DNA of 64,000 nt from Acanthamoeba lenticulata (lineage: Eukaryota; Discosea; Longamoebia; Acanthamoebidae), in NCBI GenBank assembly GCA_002179805.1, contig NAVB01001301.1, positions 1-64,000 on the forward strand, read 5' to 3'. Made by a program: the position numbers and the translations under genes. The notes beneath the pieces were generated by a model. It ran no database searches. It was not told the origin of the DNA and saw only the letters and a program-made list of their open reading frames with translations. Positions 1-12,800 of the stretch are shown here, one piece after another. Numbering within the stretch: position 1 is the stretch's first letter; each line of letters begins with the position of its first letter.

Positions 1-140
1 CCACCGCACACAGCACACAGCACACACACACGCACACACGAAACTCCCGTGTGTGATCTTTATCTTCATCTTCGCATACACACGCACGCACACGCACCAC
101 CACACACACACACCACCACACACGCACTACACGCATGCAC
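1..140. repeat. CA/ACGC-rich microsatellite tract
   Basis: Two runs of CA-rich simple sequence, roughly 1-40 and 75-140, are interrupted by unique sequence. Simple repeats of this kind recur in introns elsewhere in the window. No gene is visible here; short frames across it are artefacts of the dinucleotide repeat. Confidence 0.8.
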
Positions 141-188
141 AACGGGGAGTTTGGCTCTGTTTGTGATGCCCACAAGAAGGGCAAACTC

Positions 189-312
189 CATGCACCTGTT
201 GATACTGGTAGGTCCTCTGTTTCTGACAAACAATGACATGCCTCCAGCTACAAACAACATGCACCTGTTGATACTGGTAGGTCCTCTGTTTCTGACAAAC
301 AATGACATGCCT
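189..312. repeat. Direct repeat, two 55-base copies at a 69-base period
   Basis: A 55-base unit beginning CATGCACCTGTTGATACTGG lies at 189-243 and again, apparently identical, at 258-312, with a 14-base spacer. It sits downstream of the DHX16 stop in otherwise non-coding DNA. The rest of 1-521 shows no convincing exon; it probably holds the 3' flank of DHX16. Confidence 0.85.
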
Positions 313-521
313 TGGCTCATTGTGGTGTACAAGCCAGCTCGGCAGTTCACCTTTTTAACTCGCCCTGGACCATTAAGCATGTTGTATTATTTATTTTCAA
401 AGAATTTTCACCCCGCGGTGCTGAGGGATCGATCTGATATATGTACTACTGTTGTCGTTGTTATTTTGCGGGGGAGAGGAAGGAAGAGACAAGAGGAAAA
501 CAGGAAGGAGGAAGCTGATGG

Positions 522-3500
522 TCACTTGGGCCGCTGGGAGGGCTGCTGGTGCTGCTGGGCGAGACCGGCCTTCTTGGGCATCTTGCGCTTGGAGGCGTCC
601 ATGATCTCGGACTGCTTGTAGTAGTGGGGCGCGATCTCGACGAGCCACTCGGGCTCGATCTCGATGATCTGGCGCATGAACTCCTTGGTGGTGAAGACGA
701 GCTCGTGGTAGAGGACCCAGCGGGGCAGCTGCTGGAAGAGGGCCGAGGACGGGTGGATCTGGACGGCCTGCTTGTGCTTGAGGGTGCGGTAGTTGCCGGA
801 GCGCTGGAGCTGGGCCGTGTGGTAGAAGAAGCCCGCGGTGACGGCCTTGCGGATGGCGACGTGGTCGTCGCCGGCCGAGGTGGTCTCGATCTCGACGCGC
901 TCGAGGAGGCCCACGAGCTGGTCGCGGACGTCGCGGGCGCGCTTCATGGAGCGGAACTGGACAAAGTTCTCGAAGCACCACTGCATGGAGAAGTTGGCCT
1001 CCTGCCACTGGGTGTAGACGTTGAGGAGGGTGAGGTGGTCGCCGTGCGGGCGGTTGAAGTTGACGCGGGCGTTGTCGGCGTGGACGGCCTTGTCCTTGGG
1101 GCGGTAGAAGATCGAGTTGTTGACGTTGAGCATGGCCACGATGGTGAGCATCTCCTCGGCGCAGGCGTACTTCTCCGAGGCGAGGATGGCCTTGGCCATC
1201 ATGGGGTCGATGGGGAACTCGGCCATGCGGCGGCCCAGCTTGGTGAGCTCGCCGCGCTCGTTGAGGGCGCCCAGCGCGTAGAGCTCCTCGAGCGCGCGGA
1301 TGAGCGTCTCGGCCGGGGGCGGGTCCATAAAGTCAAAGTGGATGAGGTCGTTGATGCCGAGGCTCTTGAGGAGCAGCACGACGTTGCCCAGGTTGGTCCG
1401 CTGGATCTCGGGGATCGTGTTCTCGTCGAGCTCGTGCCGAAAGGCCCACGCCGTGTAGAGCCGGAAGCACTTGCCGGGCGCCGTGCGGCCGGCGCGGCCG
1501 GCGCGCTGCTCGGCCGAGGCCTTGGAGATGGGCGTGACGATGAGGGACTCCATGCCCGTGCGCGGGTTGTAGCTCTTCTGCTTGGAGAAGCCCGGGTCGA
1601 TCACGTACGTGATGCCGTCGATGGTCAGCGACGTCTCGGCGATGTTGGTCGCCAGCACGACCTTGCGCGCCCCCGGCGGCGTGGGCTCGAAGATCTTGAC
1701 CTGCAGGTCCGACGGCAGCGTCGAGTAGATCTTGCAGATGATGAGCTCCCGGATCTTGGTCCCGAGCCCGCGCGTGCGCGCCGCCAGCGTCTCGGCCGCG
1801 GTCTCGACCTCCTCCTGGCCCGTGAGGAACACGAGGATGTCCCCCGGCGGCTGCGTGACGTGGATCTGCAGCGCCGTCACCACCGACGCGTCCAGGTAGT
1901 CGGCCTCGGGCGCCTTGGTGTAGAAGATGTCCACGTTGTACCGCCGCCCGGGGATCGTGTAGATGGGCGCGTCGTCGAAGAAGGACGAGAACTTTTGCGC
2001 GTCCAGCGTCGCCGACGAGATGAGCAGCTTGAGGTCCGGCCGGAACCGCGCAATGTCCTTGACCAGCCCAAACAGGATGTCCGTGTGCAGCGTGCGCTCG
2101 TGCGCCTCGTCGATCATGATCACGTTGTACCCGCCCAGGTCGGGCTCCGACAGGAACTCGCGCAGGAGCATGCCGTCCGTCATGTACTTGAGCACCGTCC
2201 GGTCCGACGTGCAGTCCTCGAACCGGATCGAGTAGCCCACCTCGTTGCCCAGCTTCGTCCCGATCTCGTCGGCCACGCGCTTGGCCACCGACATGGCCGC
2301 CACCCGCCGCGGCTGCGTGCACGCGATCTTCTTCCCGCCCGCGCAGTACCCGTCCTCGTACAGGTACTGCGGGATCTGCGTCGTCTTGCCCGACCCGGTC
2401 TCGCCCACGATGATGAGGATCTGGTGCTCCCGCACGGCCTTGAGCAGGTCGTCCCGGAACGGGTAGATCGGCAGCGCCTTCCGCGTCTCGGCCAGCGACT
2501 CGGCCAGCGTCTTCTTCACCGGCGCGGCCGCCTCGTCGTCGTCGCCGACGTGCTTGCCCGCCATGATCTCGGCCTGCACAAACTCGATCTGGTCCTCAAA
2601 GACCAGGTCGTACTCCTTCTCGTCCGCGCCTCCGCCGCCGCCGCCGCCTCGGGCCTGCTTGTCGCGGGCGCCAAACTTGGCCAGCGCGTGCTTGGCCTGC
2701 GCCTGCTCCCAGTTGAGCTGCTCGTCGACGACCTGCTCGTCCTTGCCCGACGTCACGTATCGCGCGTTGAGGACGGCGTTCTTGCGCTTGAGGTCGAGCC
2801 GGCCCTGCTCGTCCTCGTAGGCCTCGGGCGGGAGGTAGTGGTCGATCTCGTCGGTCAGCGTCACGCGCTGCTTGGCCAGCTCCAGCAGCCGCCGCTTCTT
2901 CTCCATCTCGCGCTTCTCGGCCGCCGTCAGCTCGACGTCCCCAAACAGGTAGAGGTCGTCCTTGAGGTCGTCCTCGATCTCCTTCAGCTTCTGCTCCTCG
3001 CGCTTCTTCAGGTACTGGATGCGCGATTCCCGCCGCGCCTCCTCGAGCTCGGCCTCGTCCATGGCCTTTCGCCGCTCGGCCTCCTCCTCGGCCGCCCGGC
3101 TCCCCGCCCCGCCGGCCTTGCGCTTCGTGCGCGCCTCGTCCCGCTTCTTGAGCCGCTCCTCGAACTCGCGGATCTCCTGCAGCTCCCGCTCCGCCGCGTT
3201 CAGCTCCGGCTGCTTCTTCTTCCGCTTGCCGCTCGCCTCGCCCCCCTCCCCGCCCGCCTCCCGCTTCGCCCGCTTCACCACCGGCGCGCCGTCGTCCTCG
3301 TCCTCGTCCTCGCCCCCGACCTTCTTGCGGAGGCTCTTCTTCTTCTTGTCCCCGGCGGCTTTGCGCTTGGCCGCTTTGGCCTGCGCAGCGTCCTTGCCGT
3401 CGTTGTTGTTGTCGTCGTCATCGAGGACGAGCTTGTACTGCTGGTTGCGGGCCATGACCTGCGCCAGCCGTCGCTCCTCCTCGGCGTAGCGGCTGGTCGT

Positions 3501-3903
3501 GGTCGCCGTGGCCGTCCCGCCGCGGCCCACCTTGGTCCACAGCTGGTTGGCAAACTGCGTCGTCTGTGGGCCCGCGGGGAGGTCTTGCTCGGCCAGCGCC
3601 CGTGTGAGCGAGCCCACGTCCTTGCTCTTCCGCGCTGTCGTTGAGGTGCGCACGCGCGGGCGCTTGCCGTGTTAGTGTAAAGCGAGGCGTTGTATAAAAT
3701 CATGGAAATTGATTTTCAAGACAATTTGAAATATTAACGTAGTCGATAATTGAATAATTGGGAGAGAATCTACCAATGGCAAGGGATGCGAGTGGGCAAG
3801 GGTGCGTACCTAGAGCGATGACATAGTCAACAACAGACGATTCGGCAAATCCCAGAATGCTATGTAGTTGATCATTCACCCATGTAGAGAGCCCGCGGTC
3901 CAT
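522..3903 (-). CDS. DHX16: DEAH-box pre-mRNA splicing helicase, DHX16/Prp2 type
   Basis: Two exons: 3903-3810 and 3634-522, with a 175-base GT-AG intron, giving about 1,068 residues. The small first exon ([19 protein letters not shown] and following) matches the start of DHX16 orthologues, and the frame runs cleanly into KSKDVGSL in exon 2; an internal Met at 3653 would lose it. A long charged region precedes the helicase core. Visible motifs are Walker [10 protein letters not shown] near residue 440, DEAH in MIDEAHERT near 540, SAT in ISSATLD, and motif [11 protein letters not shown] near 740, followed by the HA2 and OB-fold regions typical of the family. The family uses ATP to remodel the activated spliceosome before the first step of splicing, so the nucleus is the expected site. 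Family assignment is firm; orthology to DHX16 rather than another DEAH helicase rests on the N-terminal exon. Confidence 0.93.
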
Positions 3904-4967
3904 TTAATTTACGTTCCTGTGGTGCCACCGCAGGGCACAAAAGTTGTACTCGGATGTGCACGCGAGGTGCGTCTGATGAATTGAGTGCGTGAGCGAGGCA
4001 AGCGAGAGCCCCAGAATATTTTCCTCCTTTTCCGCGCACCTGGTCACTTTTTTCCTGCCTGGGCTGGAGGAAAAGAAATGAAAGAAATGAAACTCACAAG
4101 TGGGTCGACCATCGCGAGGCGGAGGAACCTGAACACCCCACATGAAAAAAAAATAACAAACCAAGCTATGTTCGAGTGTTTGTTGAAACAAGCCCATATG
4201 GACTTTACAATATATGATGTTGAAATATGGTTTTGCTTGGCCTTGACACACATTGCACGCCCACATCCAAAGATGTATAGAGTGAAAGCCACTGCCTTCC
4301 CGCAGGGCAGCCGTACTTCGCCGCCAGCATTCCATTAGGGCCTTCCTTAAACTCTTCGGTGGAACTTATCTTGCCGACAAATTAAAAGCTCGGGGACAAG
4401 TCGGGCATTGGGGTTGAAAAACTGAACCAGTTTTCGCCCCGTTCTTGTCCTTTTGCCAGGTTGCGTCGGAGCCTGTCATGATCAAGAACTCAGCGATTGG
4501 CTACCCGGCCCCTTTCGAATACCACCCGATCTGCGCTCCACCAACCCGTGTGCAAGCTGGCCCACATCCAGAGTGTTGCTGCAGCACTGCTCTCGTGCCA
4601 TCTTCGCTTGCTTACGTCAGTCTCGTCCTGGGCCCCCCAAGGCGAGAAAGAAGCCGAGGATGACAACCTCAAGCGAGGAGGGTCGCGTTTTCTACTGCTT
4701 TTCCACTTGATGTGGACTAAATCCGTGGCGAACGGTCACCGGCCACCGCACAAAAAGGGCCCTCCAGACACAGACAACAATACAAACGCACGCTTCGCCG
4801 CTCTCAACACACGCGCCCCGCCACTTACAGCACACACACACAACCACCTTCACCGTTCGTCCTCCCATCATCCCATCATCCCCACTTTGTCCACCGTTGC
4901 AGTTTGGTGGTGTCTTTGTTTGGTTGTTGACAACGTCTCACGTGTTGGTGACTAGTAGAAGCCAAAC
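3904..4967. other. Divergent intergenic region
   Basis: About 1.06 kb lies between the start of the DHX16-like gene and the start of the repeat-protein gene. Short frames exist on both strands but none has splice-compatible neighbours, a recognisable domain or coding-like composition. It is expected to hold both promoters. I see no clear TATA box or tRNA-like structure. Confidence 0.5.
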
Positions 4968-6674
4968 ATGTCGCACCACGAGAAGAAGACCCTCAAGCAC
5001 CACGAAAAGGCCCACAAGCATCACGACAAGACCCTCAAGCACGAGGAAAAGGCCCTCAAGCACGGCGCCGTCCCGGTGGGCACCGGCCTGGGCGCCGCCC
5101 CGCTGGCCCGCGAGGGCGTGCCCGTGGTCCACAAGCCCGGCGTGCCGCTGGCGGCGCCCGTGGCGCCCGTCGTGCCGATGCAGAACCTGACGCTGGCCGA
5201 CAGGGTCGTGCACGAGCCGGAGAAGATCATCCGCCACGAGCCCCTCCTGGAGAAGGAGATCATCAACGAGAGCACGCTCGAGGTCCAGCGCGAGCACCAC
5301 ATCCAGCCGATCATCCACGAGACCGAGCACCGCATCCAGCCCATCATCAAGACCGAGGCCACGACCGAGCAGCCCGTGATCGTGCAGGACCGCAACGTCA
5401 TGCTCGCGCCCGTCGTCGAGCGCGCCGCGCTGCCCGTCGGGCTCGAGGCCGTCGAGCGCGTGGCGCCCGAGGGCGTCATCCACCGCCCGATCGCCGAGCG
5501 CCAGGTCGTGGACGAGCGCCCGGTCGAGATCAAGCGCGAGCACCACATCCAGCCCATCATCCACGAGCGCGAGCACCGCATCCAGCCCATCATCAAGACC
5601 GAGGCCACCACCGAGCGCCCCATCATCGAGCAGGATCGGAATGTCATGCACGCGCCCATCGTCGAGCGCGCCGCGCTGCCCGTCGGGCTCGAGGCCGTCG
5701 AGCGCGTGGCGCCAGAGGGCGTCATCCACGCGCCCCGGGTGGCCAAGGAGGTCGTCGTCGAGCACCCCGTCCAGGTCCGCCACGAGCGCCACGTGCAGCC
5801 GATCATCCACGAGCGCGAGCACCACATCCAGCCCATCATCAAGACCGAGGTCACCGCCGAGCAGCGCCACCTCCAGGCCGAGCGCAGCGTCATGCTCGAG
5901 CCCGTCGTCGAGCGCGCCGCGCTGCCGCTTGGCCTCGAGGCCGTCGAGCGCGCCGGCCCGGAGGGCGTCATCCACCGGGCCAAGCTGGAGAAGGAGATCA
6001 TCGAGGAGCACCCGGTGCAGGTCAACCACGAGCACCACATCCAGCCGGTCATCCACGAGCGCGTCCACCACATCCAGCCCATCATCAAGACCGAGATCAC
6101 CACCGAGCAGCGCGTGATCAACCAGGAGCACACGGTCATGCTCCCGCCCATCGTCGAGCCCACGGTCGTCCTGCCCGCCGCCCCGATCGCCCGCGCGGCG
6201 CCCGTCATGGCCCCCGCCGCCGCGCCCGTGGTCGTCACCACGACCCTCCCGCACACGGCCGGCACGCTCAACACCTCCAAGCCGCTCCCGGCTGTGCCCA
6301 TCGTCGAGCGCGGACACCACCAGCCGCTCATGGCGCCTGCAGCCCCTCTCGCCGCTGAGCGTGAGCTCCGCGGCAACCACGGCCACGGCCACGGCCACAC
6401 CCACGGCCACACGACGCACACCGGCGGCGTGCCGCTCGAGCGCTCGGTGCCGCTGGCCGCCCAGGAGGGCGCCGTCGGGCCGGTGTCGGCCGCGACGGCC
6501 GTGCCGCACAAGCCCACGATGGGCCAGCGCCTCAAGGGTGCCGTGAAGCAGATGCAGGGCACCATCACGGGCAACGAGCTCAAGAAGGAGGAGGGCAAGC
6601 TCATCTCCGAGGGCGTCGACCCGGCCACCGCTCGCGCCGCCACCAACCCTGCCTCGACCTCCACGGTCCTCTAA
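4968..6674 (+). CDS. His/Lys-rich protein with four 82-residue repeats
   Basis: Uninterrupted frame of 568 residues. The N-terminus is a Lys/His-rich segment (MSHHEKKTLKHHEKAHKH). Residues about 80-400 are four tandem 82-residue repeats, each with two copies of a core like EHHIQPIIHE followed by KTE and a segment like ALPVGLEAVERVAPEGVIH. After a Pro/Ala-rich stretch comes a His/Gly run (HGHGHGHTHGHTTHTGG). The last 50 residues (GQRLKGAVKQMQGTITGNEL and following) resemble the short amphipathic segments of CsbD-like and fungal stress proteins. It has no signal peptide and no TM segment. I do not recognise a characterised family. Low-complexity charged composition suggests a soluble, perhaps stress-related or metal-binding protein, which is inference only. 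Start chosen as the first ATG after an upstream in-frame stop. Confidence 0.85.
   Translation: MSHHEKKTLKHHEKAHKHHDKTLKHEEKALKHGAVPVGTGLGAAPLAREGVPVVHKPGVPLAAPVAPVVPMQNLTLADRVVHEPEKIIRHEPLLEKEIINESTLEVQREHHIQPIIHETEHRIQPIIKTEATTEQPVIVQDRNVMLAPVVERAALPVGLEAVERVAPEGVIHRPIAERQVVDERPVEIKREHHIQPIIHEREHRIQPIIKTEATTERPIIEQDRNVMHAPIVERAALPVGLEAVERVAPEGVIHAPRVAKEVVVEHPVQVRHERHVQPIIHEREHHIQPIIKTEVTAEQRHLQAERSVMLEPVVERAALPLGLEAVERAGPEGVIHRAKLEKEIIEEHPVQVNHEHHIQPVIHERVHHIQPIIKTEITTEQRVINQEHTVMLPPIVEPTVVLPAAPIARAAPVMAPAAAPVVVTTTLPHTAGTLNTSKPLPAVPIVERGHHQPLMAPAAPLAAERELRGNHGHGHGHTHGHTTHTGGVPLERSVPLAAQEGAVGPVSAATAVPHKPTMGQRLKGAVKQMQGTITGNELKKEEGKLISEGVDPATARAATNPASTSTVL
5206..6180 (+). repeat. Coding tandem repeat, 246-base period, four copies
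   Basis: The core GAGCACCACATCCAGCC recurs with a 246-base period at about 5292, 5538, 5784 and 6030; small changes such as CACGTG for CACATC occur. Copies 1-3 are full length and the fourth decays after about 130 bases. The period is an exact multiple of three, so the frame is kept. Confidence 0.9.
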
Positions 6675-6874
6675 AGCGATCTAACGCGACCCACGCGGAC
6701 CATCTCCCCCGTGGCGCACAACACGACAGCCAACTGATTGCAGCACATCAAGAGGAAGAATGCCTCTTTTTTTTTTAACAATTCTTTTTTAGATTTTTAA
6801 TTGAATAATACAGCAGTAAATATAAATATACTGGATTTCTTACATTTTTCAAGTTTTTTTCTTCTTCCATCTCT

Positions 6875-9800
6875 TCAAGAGGGGTGGACCACGAAGGCAA
6901 CGAGGTGGGCCAGCTTGCCCACGCGCTCCTCGTCAAAGGCGGATGCGCCCGCGCGTAGTTCGGCAAAGAGCTCCATGAGGAGCAGTCCGGCTCGGGCCTC
7001 TTCCCGACGCGGCCGCACCACGCTCCACCCAAACGAAGCAGCGTCGGGGCCCTTTGTTGTCGTCGTCGTCGTCTTTGCTTCCTCGACATCGTCCCCTCCG
7101 CGGCCCACTCTCGCGCTCTCCCCGCCTGTGGCCGCCTCCTCCCCGTCGGTCGGCACTCTTGTCGTCGCCGCATTCTTCATCTTCTTCTCCTTGCCGGCCT
7201 TCTTCTTCTTGTTGTTGTTCTGCTTCTCGTCTGACCGGCTGGCGCCGTCTTCGGCGTCGTTGCGCTCCGGGTGTCCCGCAGGTGATTCGGGGCGCCTGCC
7301 GGCCGCGACGACGATGCCGCGCTCGTCCACGCGCAGCCACTTCTTGACTTTGGTGTTCTTCAGCTCCACCTTGATCCGCCTCCCGTCCGCTCTGCTTCCG
7401 CCGCCATGGCCATGCTTGCTACGGCCGCCACCGTCGTCGGCGTCGTCGACGGCGATCTCCTTGTACTTCCAGGCCTGGCCCAGCGAGTCGTCCGACAGCG
7501 TCACCACGTGACTCGACGCCGCGGCGGCCGATGTCGGAGGCGCCTCGCGCACGACGACGTAGCGGCCATCAAAGGCCTGCACCAGCAGCTTGTTGTCATC
7601 GTCGGCCGCCTCGTCCGCCCGCGCATCGCGGCCGCCCGTCCGCCGCTTGCGCTTGAGGCGGATGAAGAACGTGTTAAAGAGGTGGTTCGGCACCAGCGAC
7701 GCCGGCGCGAGCCCGATCTGCGCGATCATCGTCAGCGCCGTTGATGTCGACGACGCGCCCACGGTCGATGTCGACGGCGGCGGTATCGCGGTGCTGCCGG
7801 TGGCGGCCGTGGGCGGCTGTGGCGGCGGCGGCACGACGATGGCCTCGACGGCCGGCATGGCCGGGAAGGGGAATGACGGGTGGACGCTCATCAGCGACGC
7901 CGCCGCCGTGGTCGGGACGGCCGCCGTGCCGGACGACAGCGACAGCGCCGCGGCCGTGGAGAGGTCCGCGGGCAGGGCAGCGACCGAGAGGAAGCGGTCA
8001 GTCGCGTGGGACTGGAGGAAGACGCGGTGGCGGTCGACCAGCTTGAGCTTCCACCGTTCGTTGGCCTTGAGGCTGCCCTGCAGCGACACCAGCCCGTCCC
8101 GCTTGTTGGCCGACAGGAACCGCCCGGCGCCAACGCCGCCGCTGCCGACACTCGAGCCGATCGGGTGCGCCCCGGCGGCGGCCGCGGTCACGACGGTCCG
8201 CCCGCGCCGGCGCTCGGCCGAGGTGCGGCGCGGGTCGTGCGCGTCGTCGAGCGGCAGTTGCAAGGACGATGGTGACGTCATCAGCTGTGAGCCGTGCGTC
8301 GACGCGCGGGAGCGGTCAAGCGAGAGGCCGCACGTGTAGAACCCGAACCGCATCTGCGCCTCGCGCGGGGACAACGAGACGGCGAAGCGCCACCACTGGG
8401 TGGCCGCGACGCCGCCATGGCCGGCGAGGCCGAGGAGGTCGCGGCGGTGGCGGAGGGTGGGCTTGCCGTGGGCGTCCATGCACACGTAGTGGCCGTTGAG
8501 CCCGAACCGGATGCAGATCACGTCGTCGTCGCTCTCGCCCGCGTTGGACGCCCGCGGGCGGCCGTCATTGTCGTCGCTGTCGTCATCATTGTCGTCTTTG
8601 TCGACGTCGACGTCGGCGCGTCGCGTGCGGGTGACGAGGAAGATGGCGTTGCTGCACATGCGGTCGGTCGTTGCCAGGACGAGATCGTTCTCGGCCTCGC
8701 CCGCGCCACCGCCAGCGCCGTCGGCCGGACCGCCGCCGCCGCCGGCGGCAGGACCCACGGAGCCGTGGTCGCGCCGGACGACGCAAAGGTAGCGGCCGTG
8801 GGCCGACACGAAGAAGACCTCGCGTCCGAGGAAGCGCTCCATCGGGGCCACGCGCCCAAACAGGCCGCTGTCGATCGACTCGCGGGCGGTCGTGGCCGCT
8901 ACGACCGCCGCAGATGACGATGAGGAAGAAGACGACGAGAACGGGACCGAGGCGTCGTCGATGTCAAAGAGGCGGTTGCGGCGGCGCGCGGGCGGGACGA
9001 GGTCGCCGCCGCTGAGGAGGTTGCCCAGGGCGAGCGCTGTGTTGTGCCGCCCGACGCCGCGAAGGCCCAGGTCGTCGGCCAGGAGCTGCGCGCTTTGCGA
9101 GATGAGCTCGTCGCGGTCGAGGTTCTTGACCAGCGAGAAGACCGCCTGCCGCGCCATCCCCTCGAGGTCGCGCCACGCAAAGTCCACCTGCCCTCCCCCG
9201 CCCTTGCTGGCAACGTCCTTCTGGGCGTCGTTTTCGTTCTTCTTGCGCTTCTTTTTCTTCTCCTGGCGGTCGCGGAAGCTCTTTTTCTTCGTCTTTGTCT
9301 TATCCTCCTTGTCTTCCTCGTCCTTTTTCTTGTCGCGCCGCTTCTTCTCGTCCTTGGCCTTCTCTTTTGTCTTCGTTTTCGCTTTCTTTTTCTTCTGTTT
9401 TGACTCGGGCCGGCCGTCGCTTCGAGGGTTGTCGCCCTCCTTAGTGGCTTCCTCGGGGTCCTGGCCCTCGCCCTCACCCTCGCCCTCGCCCTCCTCCTCT
9501 TCCAGGGCCTTGGGGAGGGCGCCGGCGCTGCCCACGCGGGCCTCGTGTCGGTACCACAAGGCCTCCGTCTTCAAGATCGTCGCCAGCACCACGCCTGCCC
9601 CCAACCCAATCAGCGCCACATTAATACTTGAATTTTGAATACAAATAAGAATATAAAAAAAAGGATAATGAGAAGAAAAGCCAGAAGAGAGAATCGTGGG
9701 AGATACCTGGAGGAAGCCGCTTCAGGGCCTTGAGCTGGAGGACGACGTGCAGGCCGTCGCGGCGCCAGGCGGAGGCGAGGTGGGGCCACTCGGCGAGGAT

Positions 9801-12800
9801 GTCGTGGTACTCGTGCGCCGCGGTCTGCCACAGGAGCTTCTCCTTCTCCTCCTTGATCTCGTCCCGCAGGCTGTCCGACGGGGCCGTGGCCCAGTCGCAG
9901 AGGAGCTGGGCCAGGCCGAGGCGGGACTGGAGGAGCAGCTTGCGCTCGCCGCGCTCGTTACGCTTCTGGAGCGTGGTGATGCCCTGCAGGTAGTACCCGT
10001 AGGCCGACTTGAAGAAGTCCCGCCGGATGGTCTCCTCCCGCTCGTCCCACAGTCGCGCCAGCCAATACTCGACTGTGTTGCACACAACAAACGCGTCATA
10101 GTTGGAATTCCACACATCATTAAGTGGATTAGAAATTGTGGATTGGCTGGGTTGTTGGGGCGTTGCAATGCAACACGCACGCACCTTTGGCCAGGTGGAG
10201 CAACGTTTGGAAGGAGTCAGGGATGCTGTGGAGCGCCAACTCGAGCTTCCGCCTCGAGCAGATGAGCAGCCGCATGACCTTCTTCTTGGTGGTGACGTCC
10301 AGAGGGGACTCGTACTCCCAGGCGCTATCGTTGTCGTCGCCGTCGGCAACCGCGTGGAGCAGATGCCGCTGCGCGCTGGCGTCGTCTTCGAGGCGCTCCT
10401 CGAGGAGCTCAGATTCATTCTCCGCCACGGACCGCGTCTCATGAGCCTTGTTCCTGCTTGCGAGGAGGCTGTCGCGCCGCTGCTTCTCCTTGTTCTTCGT
10501 CAACAGCGTGGTCGTTGTCGTCGTCGTCGCTGTTGCCGTCGATGCGCTTGGCTGCGGCGTCGTGGACTTGGCCTCCTTGTTGTGGTGGTCTCGCTCCTTG
10601 CCCTTGGCCTCGGCCAGCGTTTTGCGGGCCGCCACGATGAGCCGGTTCTCGGTCTTGTCCGGGACGGCGGCAAAGGTCATCGCCGCGCCGGTGGCGGCCT
10701 GAAGCTCGGCGCCTGAGGGGGCGCCGGCCTCCTTCTTGCGCCGCTCGGCGGCTGCGCGACGCTCGGCGGCAGCCTGCTTGGCCGCGCGCTCGATCTCGAG
10801 GCACTTCTGGTAGAGCGCGAAGCCCTCGCTCGACGAGATGAGGTGCATGTGCTTGACTTTGACCGCCAGGTCGATGATGTCCTGAGGAGGTGAAGTAGAT
10901 GGCCACACGCCACGTCAGCAGCTACCTTAAACTGGAGGCGTTAAAGACTCAGGAAGGGCAGCTTGATTACCTGCTCGAGAAACTCGTAGGAGTCGGGCGT
11001 CGGGTTGAGCAGCGTCGTGCTGTCGCCGTTGAGGACGTCAAAGATCTGGGGCTGGTCGCTGAGCACGATCCCCATCATCTCGCAAATCCTGGCGTAGTGT
11101 CGACACCACCACCACCACCACCACGAGCAAAGGTCAACTCTACGCGCCCAACATGAGAGGAAAGGAGAGGAGAAGGCCTGAACCGAAGGAACATGAGGCC
11201 CGGGAACAGGCGGGGCTCTTGATTCTCGTCGGACGGGCTCCACTCGTCCTCGCTCAGGGCGATGTCCCCAAACTTGGTCCGGATGCAGCACTTCATGGGC
11301 AGGAGGTAGGGCAGGATGTCCTCCACGCTCTCGCCCTTGTCGTACTCGTCCAGGTAGGCCGCGGCGGCCTCGCCGCCCCAGCGCTCGTTCGAGTTGAACC
11401 CATCCGCACCCGGGTGGCCATGGTCCTCGTCTCGGCCCCCGGCGCCCTCCCGGCGCCGCTGTCGCCGCATCCGATGGTTTTGCTTGCACACCTGCCACGC
11501 AAGATTGATAATGAATTATATTTTTTTAAATTGTTATTGTTAGTTTGTTTTGAAGAAAAAAGAAAGAAAAGGGAAATACCTTGTAAATAAAATATTCGAG
11601 GCCGCGCTCGCCAGGCCGGTTGGGCTTCATGAGGTTCTTGCGCACGTTGGGCGTCTCGGTCGACGTCCAGAAGTGTTGAGACTGGGGCGAGTGGCGCGAG
11701 AACAGGTTGAAGAGGTCCACCACGAGCTGCTTGTAGGGTTCCGATGAGGGCACCTTCAACTCGCGCATCTTCTCCCGCAGCAGCGCGCGGATCATGTTCT
11801 TGCACACTCGCGCCACCATCTGCACCAAAAGCATTTTTCAAATATCTCAAATTAATATAAATAATTTCTTAATGGTAATAAAAAAGGGGATGGAAAAGGA
11901 CCTCGGTATAGAGGAGGGCGCGGAAGAGGCACGGGAGGCGCTTGGTGAAGCCCTCGTACTCGGGGTTGGGCACGAGGGCGAGGTAGCCCCGGAGCACGCC
12001 CAGGTACCGCCGGTTGACGCCGCTCCGGTGCATGCGGTGGAGGATCCCGATCAGCAGGTCGTGTAGGGCCCTGGTGAGGTGGCGTGTGTACGTCATGCTC
12101 GTGCGTGAATCTTGATGATGATAAAAGCAAACAAATAATGGTGCGTGTGGAGATGAAAGGGGGACGCGGTACGAGACGGTAAGAGAGCCGTGGGCGAGCT
12201 CGTCGTCGGCCACCTCGAGGCCGAAGCGGTAGGCGCGCGGAACGGCGAACCGGACCGAGCTGGCGTTGTTCTCGCGCGCCGACGCCTGGAAGTGGAGCGG
12301 CCACGGCTCATGGTCACCGCAGTGAAGGGGGAAAAAAAGGGACGAGCGCGTGTACGAGGATCGGGGCGTAGAAGCGCTGGCCCTCCTGGAGCGAGAGCCG
12401 CTGGACCTCGGCGGCCAGGCCCGGGATGATGCTCCCCAGCAGTTCCTTCCCGGAGAGGCGGCACGCGTGAGCTCCTAGTCCACACAATGATGGGCGAGGG
12501 GGCGCGTACCTCGGTGGCCTGGCGCACCTCCTCGTTGTGCTCGAGCATGTGGGGGTCGTTGCGCACCCACCCGGTGTAGGCGTCACTGCACAGCGGCAGC
12601 TGGTAGCCCTGCACCAGCTCTAAAGGAAATAAAGGAAAGGAAAATAAGTTAAAAAAGCAGGACTCTTTTTCTCTCTCTTGAGGTCTGCCAAGTGAGAGCG
12701 GAGAGGTGGGCACCAGGGCGCAAGAGCTTGTAGAAGACCGAGCGGGCATCGGCGAGCGCGGGCCAGTACCGCGCCTTGACCCACATGCACTCGGGCGGGT

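Noticed and set aside
549..3644. 1,031-codon plus-strand open frame opposite the helicase gene
   Set aside because: It is the mirror of a GC-rich coding frame: repetitive Leu/Asp/Val/Arg composition, no domain, and the minus strand encodes an intact DEAH helicase.
4938..6509. 523-codon minus-strand frame
   Set aside because: Antisense image of the 82-residue repeats; its own repeats simply mirror them, and no start context or domain supports it.
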